Positions 25,851 to 31,936 of a stretch of 51,233 bases of DNA are shown one piece after another; position 1 is the stretch's first letter, and each line of letters begins with the position of its first letter. The stretch lies in contig JAEDIZ010000004.1 of the NCBI GenBank assembly GCA_016296635.1, forward strand, positions 1-51,233, written 5' to 3'. The DNA is from Oscillospiraceae bacterium. GTDB taxonomy: Bacteria > Bacillota > Clostridia > Oscillospirales > Oscillospiraceae. Below the pieces are notes generated by a model. That model was not told the origin of the DNA, did no database searches, and saw nothing but the letters and a program-made list of their open reading frames with translations. The position numbers were made by a program, and so were the translations under genes.

Positions 25851-26708
25851 ATGAACAATGTCTTTGACACCTGCAAAGACGCATTACGTTATGCAATAGA
25901 ACATCAGTCTTTCGGAGTCTATCACTCCAGAGAAAATCTCCAAAGCACGAATGTTCATACCCATGAATGCTGCGAGATCTTTCTCTGTCTGAAAGGCGGA
26001 AGTACCTTTCTGATCGACGGACGCGTTTATTCCGTTGACGACGGCTCTCTTTTCTTTATGAATCAGTTTGAGCCCCATAAGATCACCTTTCTAAAAGAAG
26101 CCGAGGTTGACCGCTACGTCTTGCAGATCCATCCCGAGCTGATGCTGCGTCTTTCCACGCAGCAGACTGTTCTTTCAGACTGCTTCTATCACAAAGGACC
26201 CCATTGCAACAAAATCTTGCTTTCCGCCCACGAGCTTTCTATTTTTCAGGGGTATTTTGAGGAACTGAGCCGGGAATATCCGATGGCGGATGATGTGATC
26301 AAAAACAGCATTATCATGCGCTTTCTGGCGCAGATGAACACCTTGGCCAGCAGAAACCAGCCAAACAGCGGTTCCTCGCTGGACAACACCGCGCTTCGCC
26401 TTGCCATGGAATACGTGGATCATCATTATCAGGACGAGCTGTCTCTGAACATCATCGCAAAAAATGCTTATATCTCCGTCAATCAGCTCTGTAAGCTCTT
26501 CAAGAAGTATCTGGATACGACTGTTTCGAAGTATATCATCAGCAAGCGGATCTCCGAGGCAAAAAAACTCCTGACAGAAGGCCGCAGCGTCTCCGAGACC
26601 GCCGCCATGTGCGGTTTCAGGGACTATGCAAATTTCATCCGCACCTTTTCCGCCCACGTCGGCATTTCTCCGGGAAAATATCACAAATTCTCCGTAACGG
26701 TTGAATAA
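25851..26708 (+). CDS. AraC-family transcription regulator with cupin sensor
   Basis: A 285-residue cytosolic one-component regulator. The N-terminal cupin (NVHTHECCEIFLCLKGGST, about residues 30-120) would bind a sugar or uronate ligand. The C-terminal domain has two helix-turn-helix units (LSLNIIAKNAYISVNQLCKLF and VSETAAMCGFRDYANFIRTF). It is the only rightward gene in the cargo and lies between the GH3 and kduI/kduD transcripts, both of which carry the same repeat element. This makes it the best candidate activator. The ATG at 25851 has GAGGTGG six bases upstream; a start at 25806 lacks one. A strong terminator follows. Confidence 0.9.
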   Translation: MNNVFDTCKDALRYAIEHQSFGVYHSRENLQSTNVHTHECCEIFLCLKGGSTFLIDGRVYSVDDGSLFFMNQFEPHKITFLKEAEVDRYVLQIHPELMLRLSTQQTVLSDCFYHKGPHCNKILLSAHELSIFQGYFEELSREYPMADDVIKNSIIMRFLAQMNTLASRNQPNSGSSLDNTALRLAMEYVDHHYQDELSLNIIAKNAYISVNQLCKLFKKYLDTTVSKYIISKRISEAKKLLTEGRSVSETAAMCGFRDYANFIRTFSAHVGISPGKYHKFSVTVE

Positions 26709-26727
26709 GGCCAGCCAGTCCATATAA

Positions 26728-26769
26728 AGGTATCCCCCGGCACATATGCCGGGGGATACCTGTTTTTTT
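26728..26769. terminator. Bidirectional terminator between convergent araC and kduD
   Basis: Perfect 15-bp arms AGGTATCCCCCGGCA (26728-26742) and TGCCGGGGGATACCT (26747-26761), then a run of T on the plus strand; on the minus strand the stem is followed by TTTATAT. Confidence 0.9.
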
Positions 26770-26793
26770 CTGCAGACCGAAGCGTCCGTTTCT

Positions 26794-27579
26794 TTACGGC
26801 TGTTTTCCGATGTAAGCAAGGATGCCGCCGTCAACGTAGAGAATATGTCCGTTCACGAAGTTGCTGGCGTCGCTGGCTAAAAATACCGCCGGGCCGATCA
26901 GATCGTCCGTGGTGCCCCAGCGGCCTGCCGGCGTCTTCGAGATAATGAACTGATCAAACGGATGCCGGCTGCCATCTGGCTGACGCTCACGCAGCGGAGC
27001 TGTCTGGTTTGTCGCAATATAGCCGGGGCCGATGCCGTTGCATTGAATGTTCGCGCCGCCGAACTCAGAGCAGATGTTTCTGGTCAGCATCTTCAGTCCG
27101 CCCTTGGCAGCGGCGTAGGCGGATACCGTTTCTCTTCCCAACTCGCTCATCATGGAGCAGATGTTAATGATCTTGCCGTGACCCTTCTCGATCATGCCGG
27201 GGATGACCGCCTTCGAGCAGATAAACGGCGCGATCAGGTCTACGTCGATGACCTTTGTAAAGTCCTCAACCGACATATCCGTCATGGGGATGCGCTTGAT
27301 GATGCCCGCGTTGTTTACAAGGATATCAATGATGCCTACTTCGTCTCTGATCTTTGCGACGAGTTCCCTCACCGCTTTTTCATCTGTCACGTCCGCGACG
27401 TAGCCGTGAACGTCGATTCCCTCGTTTTTATAAGCCTCAATGCCGCGCTGTCTGCTTGCCTCATTCGAGCAGTTAAAGCAGACCGTCGCACCCGCCTTTG
27501 CAAGGCCGACACCGATGGCAAAGCCGATGGAATGTGCGCCGCCGGTGATCAGCGCAATTTTACCTTCCAAACTAAACAT
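26794..27579 (-). CDS. kduD: KduD-like 2-dehydro-3-deoxy-D-gluconate 5-dehydrogenase
   Basis: A 261-residue short-chain dehydrogenase. The NAD-binding glycine motif is TGGAHSIGFAIG, followed by DILVNNAG, the catalytic Ser in INICSM and the catalytic YAAAK. The C-terminal block FDQFIISKTPAGRWGTTDDL is typical of the gluconate-5-dehydrogenase/KduD group. It interconverts 2,5-diketo-3-deoxygluconate and 2-keto-3-deoxygluconate in the cytosol. The gene follows kduI by 40 bp with its own AAGGAG six bases before ATG. Family resemblance alone cannot exclude a different sugar acid, but the pairing with KduI makes the assignment likely. Confidence 0.88.
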   Translation of the reverse strand: MFSLEGKIALITGGAHSIGFAIGVGLAKAGATVCFNCSNEASRQRGIEAYKNEGIDVHGYVADVTDEKAVRELVAKIRDEVGIIDILVNNAGIIKRIPMTDMSVEDFTKVIDVDLIAPFICSKAVIPGMIEKGHGKIINICSMMSELGRETVSAYAAAKGGLKMLTRNICSEFGGANIQCNGIGPGYIATNQTAPLRERQPDGSRHPFDQFIISKTPAGRWGTTDDLIGPAVFLASDASNFVNGHILYVDGGILAYIGKQP

Positions 27580-27619
27580 AATGTTCTCCTTTTCGGTTCA
27601 ATCATTCTGTTTCCGGAGC

Positions 27620-28450
27620 TTATCTCAGCTCTTTGGTTGCGATGAAGTCCATGTCGGTAAATTCCTGATTTTCGCCGCACATCGCCCAAATGAAGGAATA
27701 GGCTTTGGTGCCGACGCCGCAATGGATCGACCAGCTGGGTGAGATCACGGCCTCTTCATTGTGCATGATGATGTGCCTGGTCTCGTTCGGCTCTCCCATC
27801 ATGTGGAATACCGCATCGTCTTCACCCATGTCGAGATACAGATATACTTCCATTCTTCTGTCATGGGTGTGGCAGGGCATCGTGTTCCAGTTGGAGCCCG
27901 ACTCCAGCTGGGTCAGACCCATTGCCAGCTGGCAGCTCTTCATGACTTCCGGATGAATGTACTGGTTGATCACGCGCTTATTGCATTCTTCCACGCTGCC
28001 GCAGGGAACCTTCTTTGCCTTCGTGATGTCGATTCTCACAGTCGGATAGGACTTATGTGCCGGGCAGGACGAAACATAGAACTTCGGCGGGTTTTCTGCA
28101 TCGATGCATTTGAAGGAGATTTCCCTGTTGCCCATGCCGATATAGATACCGTCTCTGGGATTCATCTCATACTCTGTGCCGTCAACGGTGATCACGCCTT
28201 TGCCGCCGATGTTGATGCAGCCCATTTCTCTTCTTTCAAGGAAATACTCTGCCGCAAGCTCCTTGCCGCCTTCCAGCTTCAGTTCCTTCGATACCGGCAT
28301 CAAGCCTGCCGTGATGATTCTGTCAATATGGCTGTAAACCATTTTGATATTGTCCGCAGTAAACAGATTGCTGATGTGGAATTCCTCTCTCAGTCTGTCT
28401 GTTGTATAGTTCTTTACATCCTTGGGATTTGATGCGCATCTAACTTCCAT
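27620..28450 (-). CDS. kduI: KduI, 5-keto-4-deoxyuronate isomerase
   Basis: A 276-residue two-cupin isomerase matching KduI over its full usual length (~278). Visible hallmarks: MPVSKELKLEGGKELAAEYFLERREMG, a metal-binding CHTHDRRMEVYLYLD, and SPSWSIHCGVGTKAYSFIWAM near the end. It turns 5-keto-4-deoxyuronate (from KdgF or spontaneous ring opening) into 2,5-diketo-3-deoxygluconate, the KduD substrate. AGGAGG precedes the ATG. Upstream is the AraC-type element at 28551-28589 with a -10 box at matching distance, so it heads a regulated kduI-kduD transcript. Confidence 0.95.
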   Translation of the reverse strand: MEVRCASNPKDVKNYTTDRLREEFHISNLFTADNIKMVYSHIDRIITAGLMPVSKELKLEGGKELAAEYFLERREMGCINIGGKGVITVDGTEYEMNPRDGIYIGMGNREISFKCIDAENPPKFYVSSCPAHKSYPTVRIDITKAKKVPCGSVEECNKRVINQYIHPEVMKSCQLAMGLTQLESGSNWNTMPCHTHDRRMEVYLYLDMGEDDAVFHMMGEPNETRHIIMHNEEAVISPSWSIHCGVGTKAYSFIWAMCGENQEFTDMDFIATKELR

Positions 28451-28522
28451 GTTTGTTGAATCCTCCTAAACGAATTTTCATACAGCGTTTTCCGGGACGC
28501 CCGATTCTATTTCCCTATTTGT

Positions 28523-28589
28523 ACTATAACAGTTAACTGAAACAAATTCCTTGCAGTTTTTACTTGAAATATTGCAATTCTCACACACT
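28523..28589 (-). promoter_or_regulatory. Candidate AraC operator and promoter for kduI-kduD
   Basis: The second copy of the 39-bp element lies at 28551-28589, with half-sites TTGCAGTTT and TTGCAATTC 21 bp apart. On the minus strand TATAGT (28523-28528) follows exactly 22 bases after it, the same distance as at the GH3 promoter. A -35 is poor, as expected for an activator-dependent promoter whose proximal half-site overlaps the -35 position. Confidence 0.75.
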
Positions 28590-28768
28590 TCTGTGTTTAA
28601 TCCATGCGATTCCTCTTTCATCGCAAACAACCCCCGAACTTGATTCCATTCGGTTTCAACTTCAGGCGTTCATTCAAGACAGAAAATCAAACGCAACAGG
28701 CTCGTCCGGAATCTTCGGTCGCAATTTGAGTGCTTTTGACCGCACACTTCCCGCTACATCTGCCGCCA

Positions 28769-29041
28769 TCAGAGATTCTCGCAAAAAACCGTATAACGCC
28801 CGCCACGAATAGCGCAGATAAACTCCTCCACACTGTTTGCGCTCTCCTGTAAATCCACGCCTGCCAGTCGGCTACAATTTCCCGCCCGGTGATTATCAGA
28901 TCCGGCAAAGGGCAGCAGCCCGTATTCTTCAGCATATACCTGCGCCATGTGGTTCTGAAAATCTGTTCTTCCGGCGTTGATAATCTCTATACCGTCCACA
29001 TCCCGGGGATAAAGGCGAGGACGGTCAATCTGATGTTCCAA
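28769..29041 (-). pseudogene. C-terminal remnant of a PHP-domain protein
   Basis: The 90-codon frame encodes YPRDVDGIEIINAGRTDF, FAGSDNHRAGNCSRLAGV and a closing FICAIRGGRYTVF. These are the final metal-binding and tail elements of short PHP-domain proteins. The N-terminal half with the HxH motifs is missing: upstream sequence is AT-rich and out of frame (a stretch around 29041-29112 may be a frameshifted continuation), and the frame opens with TTG without a ribosome site. It differs from the intact PHP protein at 4980-6014. I read it as a truncated relic. Confidence 0.6.
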
Positions 29042-29456
29042 AAGACAGCTGCTTTAGATTGATCTTCCAATCACCATAGCGTAGGCCGTTGCCGTCCAAA
29101 GCTTCGGCCATTATTCACGGGTACCGTTACTGCGGCCACGCTGCATTGTGTAAAAACAAATCGTTATATTGGGGTGGATTGCGCGCATTTCAGAACAGAA
29201 GCTAAATGTGCTTGCTGAAAACAGGATTCTGCTGCAGTGCCATAACACCCATCTCACCACTTTCTTTATTTGTATAACGAAGCAGCCTGTCAAAAGGGAT
29301 AAATCCACTTTGATAAAAGGAATACTATTTCTACCACTTATACTTTTCTAGTCTCGCACATTATGCACCGTTTGACGAATGTGCGGAATATAAATCTTTC
29401 TTTTCTTTTTTCTTTATCCGTGTTATACTAACAAAAAGGTATGCGAGGTGATGGAT
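29042..29456. other. AT-rich intergenic stretch before the acetyltransferase-like gene
   Basis: No gene is supported. An inverted repeat CGCACATT (29355-29362) / AATGTGCG (29378-29385) lies ~70 bp ahead of the next start, and a TATACT box at 29424-29429 may be a -10 element. Both could control the downstream pair. Confidence 0.4.
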
Positions 29457-29963
29457 ATGATCTTTTCTCCCTTTGTCTATAACACATCGCAGGAGCGCAT
29501 TTCTGTTGAGATTGTGCCTATGACTGCGGAAGACGCACACAGAACAAATGTGATTCCTGCGTGGCAAACAGACTGGGAAAGTGATTATATCTTGTCAAGT
29601 TGCTTTGAGAAGTATGCTGTCAAATACGGCTCGGAGTTGTTAGCGTTAGGTGCTTATGAGATTCTGAACAATTCTCTCGTCGTGCATATCGTGTATATGG
29701 AAGCCCAACCGGAAAGTAATCCAACAATGATAAACAGGAAAAAGTATTCCGGTATCGGACGTTTGCTGATAGCCTACGGGATAAAGCTTTCCATTGACAA
29801 CGGGCTAACCGGCGATGTTGTTTTGGAAGCCAAAACTGCACAGCTTGCAAAACATTATGAAAAAGATTTCGGCGCAGTTGCACTGCCTTCATTTGGCTCA
29901 ACACCTCGTTATCTGATTGCAGATGAAGCTGCAAAGAAAATATTCTTTACATATCTGACTTAA
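29457..29963 (+). CDS. GNAT-like acetyltransferase domain protein
   Basis: A protein of about 168 residues with a weak GNAT-like pattern: a KYSGIGRLLIAYGIKLSIDNG stretch where the acetyl-CoA loop and helix would be, then DVVLEAKTAQLAKHYEKDFGAVAL, typical of the last GNAT strands and helix. The canonical Q/R-x-x-G-x-G/A loop is only partly kept (YSGIGRLL). The ATG at 29457 is chosen because GAGGTG lies six bases upstream; two start codons just before it are possible. It is followed 13 bp later by a small gene with a strong ribosome site, then a terminator, so the two form a compact operon. The substrate is unknown. Confidence 0.62.
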   Translation: MIFSPFVYNTSQERISVEIVPMTAEDAHRTNVIPAWQTDWESDYILSSCFEKYAVKYGSELLALGAYEILNNSLVVHIVYMEAQPESNPTMINRKKYSGIGRLLIAYGIKLSIDNGLTGDVVLEAKTAQLAKHYEKDFGAVALPSFGSTPRYLIADEAAKKIFFTYLT

Positions 29964-29976
29964 GGAGGGGATTGCC

Positions 29977-30219
29977 ATGCTTGAAGTGAATAAAACCCCT
30001 GGAACCGATGCAGAATGGTATTGCCGGAAAGATCCGGAAGAAGAACGCTTCTATGAAATCTTCTTTGCAATCTGCCGCAAGTATGCGGTCAGTTGGGCCA
30101 GTGCCACAGAAAAGGAAAAGGCTTTTGTCGAAGAAGTCACCCGTGTTACCTATGAACGAGATCGGGCGGAGCGGCTTGGATTGCCGCTTGACACAATCAA
30201 AGGATCTTTTGCATCATAA
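29977..30219 (+). CDS. Small protein (80 aa) paired with the acetyltransferase-like gene
   Basis: An 80-residue charged protein with no family I recognise. It begins MLEVNKTPGTDAEWYCRKDP and has a helical middle rich in Glu and Arg, including ATEKEKAFVEEVTRVTYERD. There are no transmembrane segments. AAGGAGG lies eight bases before ATG, and a terminator follows directly. Its tight placement after the acetyltransferase-like gene suggests joint function; a toxin-antitoxin or self-immunity pair is possible but there is no direct motif for it. Confidence 0.65.
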   Translation: MLEVNKTPGTDAEWYCRKDPEEERFYEIFFAICRKYAVSWASATEKEKAFVEEVTRVTYERDRAERLGLPLDTIKGSFAS

Positions 30220-30230
30220 TTCGCTTCTGT

Positions 30231-30265
30231 AGCTCCAAATGTCAAGTGACGTTTGGGGCTTTTTA
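30231..30265 (+). terminator. Intrinsic terminator after the acetyltransferase-like pair
   Basis: Arms AGCTCCAAATGTC (30231-30243) and GACGTTTGGGGCT (30248-30260), pairing with G-T wobbles and one or no mismatch, then TTTTAG. Confidence 0.8.
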
Positions 30266-31136
30266 GTCAATTCTGGATAGCTTCTGCTTATGCTGGAGGA
30301 AATATCCGGCAAAAGGGCAAATAAGAAACGCACTGATTTATTTGTTAATCAGCATTTATAACGACTATCTATATACAAGAATTCGGGGATATTCCAGCAT
30401 TTTCTTTTGCAGAAACGCCCCCAACAACGGGTCGTAATATCACCACTTCCCGTTAAAAACACGAAATAACGCGGTAGTAAATTTTGTCGCAATATGATGC
30501 CCTTTGTGATGTTATTTTCAAATTGTTCGGGTTCAATCTAAAAAGCCGCCATGGTCGTTACAGCTGGCCGCTAACAAATTAACTCTCTATTGAAATACAA
30601 CGTAATTTCAATTCCTTTTTATATTCAGTAAAACACAAAATATCGATATCTGTAACGAATAAACACTGTTTTTAATATTTTCTTATGGTATCTGGCATAG
30701 TAACTTCTGCATCCGGCAGTGTGATCTGTGCAGGTATCGCAGCCCACTTTGTGTAATTCATTAACATTTGCGTCCATCCGTCTCTGCCGCATCTACATGC
30801 AGGCATGTCGGTTGATTGCAGATGATTTCATCATCGTCATAGTAGCTGGAAAAACGGATTTTCGTAATGGTGTCGGCCTCTGTGATGCAAAGAAACTGCA
30901 TACCGCCTCCTGCTTCGTCCGGCGCATGGTCTTTTCTATTTCTATCTCGCTTTGCTTTTTTGTCTTGTCCGTCTGATGCTTCGTTCCGGATGCATCCTAA
31001 CCTATTGTTCATAGCTGAATATAACAGTACCGCCGCAAATCCAGCTCATAAAAATCAGACGTCAGGTACGAAAGCCAAACGCAGAATTATGAAGCGCCGT
31101 ACGGCTCAGAACGAATCGTACGGTGCTTTCTGTGGT
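30266..31136. other. AT-rich, gene-poor right end of the element
   Basis: No gene is supported in ~870 bp. Short leftward frames occur (for example 30761-31012) without recognisable families or ribosome sites; decayed genes are likely. An inverted repeat AGCGCCGTACG / CGTACGGTGCT (about 31090-31124) lies just past the SASP chimeric frame and may stop leftward transcription. Confidence 0.45.
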
Positions 31137-31289
31137 CTATTTGTCGATTTTATGTAGATTTTTACAACTTTTTTGCTGCGTTCTGTAAGATGGTGCAGGT
31201 ACACACTCGTCGTTGGCTGCTTCCATCTTGAATCTGTCCATTGCGCTGCGTGCTTCGGGAACATTGATAGTGTTGTTACGGTTCGTCAT
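31137..31289 (-). pseudogene. 5' half of the SASP gene, fused to element sequence
   Basis: The frame starts at ATG 31289, with AGGAG ten bases upstream. It encodes MTNRNNTINVPEARSAMDRF then KMEAA, the normal N-terminus of an alpha/beta SASP (PEAR.A...FK.E.A). From about 31219 leftward it runs into element DNA and encodes 25 unrelated residues (NDECVPAPSYRTQQ and on) before a TAG at 31137-31139. The conserved DNA-binding half (GVNLKQGYNGDL onward) is missing here and lies at 665-790. Joined at the GCTG of 31216-31219, the two halves give 65 residues, normal for this family. The 50-residue chimera is unlikely to bind DNA. Confidence 0.9.
31200..31230. other. Right element/chromosome junction (att-like)
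   Basis: GCTG at 31216-31219 is the last point shared with the left junction; the bases after it (CTTCCATCTTGAATC) are chromosomal SASP sequence. Inside the element, TAAGATGG at 31186-31193 is an inverted copy of the CCATCTTA found just inside the left end (801-808). Confidence 0.7.
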
Positions 31290-31392
31290 TTCATTGCATC
31301 TCCTTACTCTTTTTGCAGGGAAATCAAGACTTGATTTCCTTCATGCCTAGTTTTACCCGTGATGTCCCGAATATGTCTGCCAATATCAACCG

Positions 31393-31432
31393 AAAAAAAC
31401 AGCTGATTTTGAATGCTCATCAAAATCAACTG
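31393..31432 (-). terminator. Leftward intrinsic terminator upstream of the SASP gene
   Basis: On the minus strand, CAGTTGATTTTGA and TCAAAATCAGCTG form a 13-bp stem (31420-31432 with 31400-31412, one G-T pair) followed by seven T (31393-31399). Which leftward transcript it ends is unclear. Confidence 0.7.
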
Positions 31433-31576
31433 CTATTCTTCACATATAAAATGCTTTGAATGACAGCAGTATATCATACCGTATGCACTCAATTTTGTAA
31501 TATGCGTACAAATTATGGTTATTCATTTGCTTGTTTCGTGCGAAGTCCATATTTTTTCAAAACACTATATTTCCCC

Positions 31577-31605
31577 TTGACTTTAATCCTTTATCTCGGT
31601 AATAT
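31577..31605 (+). promoter_or_regulatory. Sigma-A-type promoter of the histidine operon
   Basis: TTGACT (31577-31582), a 17-base spacer, and TAATAT (31600-31605). The leader to the first start would be only about 25 nt, so there is no room for a T-box or peptide attenuator between this promoter and the operon. Confidence 0.75.
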
Positions 31606-31636
31606 AATATCAAATTGAAGGAAGGTGGCGCAATGT

Positions 31637-31936
31637 ATGGCAGATTATCGAAATGAGTCAATTGAGCGTTTGTATCAGGCAATCACCGGCATCCGCTCTA
31701 TTGAAGAGTGCAGCGATTTTTTTGAAGACCTTTGCACCATTCGTGAAATTCAGGATATGGCGCAGCGGCTGGATACGGCAATTCTCCTGGACCGCGGTCT
31801 CAGCTATCAGAGCATTGCAGATGAGATCGGCATCAGCACAGCGACGATCAGCCGTGTCAAACGCTGCCTTGTTTACGGCTCGAACGGCTACCGCCGGGCG
31901 ATTGACGAAATGAAGAAAACGGAGAACGAAAAATGA
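31637..31936 (+). CDS. hisR: TrpR-like (YerC/YecD family) regulator, likely histidine repressor
   Basis: A 99-residue DNA-binding protein of the TrpR/YerC family. The sequence runs MADYRNESIERLYQAI, TIREIQDMAQRLDTAILLD, then the helix-turn-helix GLSYQSIADEIGISTATISRV and CLVYGSNGYR. This family has been proposed as the histidine-biosynthesis repressor (HisR) in Firmicutes. Its place as first gene of the his operon, overlapping the next gene by 4 bp, supports self-regulated control. The ATG at 31637 is favoured: GGAAGG lies ~11 bases upstream and relatives start MADY. I could not identify an operator with confidence. Confidence 0.82.
   Translation: MADYRNESIERLYQAITGIRSIEECSDFFEDLCTIREIQDMAQRLDTAILLDRGLSYQSIADEIGISTATISRVKRCLVYGSNGYRRAIDEMKKTENEK

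Larger units (their letters stand above)
793..31219. mobile_element. ~30.4-kb recombinase-bearing element inserted in a SASP gene, carrying a uronate/glycan-use locus
   Basis: The boundaries are defined by the two halves of a single SASP gene, both on the minus strand and joined in frame when 793-31219 is removed. The left end carries a large serine recombinase, whose stop is only ~50 bp from the junction, plus a tyrosine recombinase. The right end is AT-rich and gene-poor. The cargo is a coherent carbohydrate-uptake locus. I see no relaxase, coupling protein, VirB4-like ATPase, replication gene, capsid or terminase, so self-transfer is not supported; mobilisation in trans or simple integration/excision is possible. 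Target-gene disruption by a recombinase element resembles skin in sigK and SPbeta in spsM of Bacillus. Whether excision is developmental here is inference. Confidence 0.85.
31290..31636. other. Intergenic region between the divergent SASP gene and his operon
   Basis: It holds a near-perfect 21-bp palindrome GGAAATCAAG-A-CTTGATTTCC (31319-31339), a leftward terminator (31393-31432) and the his promoter (31577-31605). A 36-codon leftward frame (about 31443-31550) ends just before that terminator, but I cannot support it as a gene. Confidence 0.5.

Noticed and set aside
801..31229. CCATCTT match (801-807 and 31223-31229) as the crossover core
   Set aside because: A crossover there would give an out-of-frame SASP, whereas GCTG restores a perfect one.
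31402..31438. Sigma-G-like promoter (GAATA, 18-base spacer, CATTCAA on the minus strand) ahead of the SASP gene
   Set aside because: The fit is good, but the -10 overlaps a strong leftward terminator stem with seven T (31393-31432), so transcription from it would be stopped or the match is chance. The real SASP promoter was not identified.
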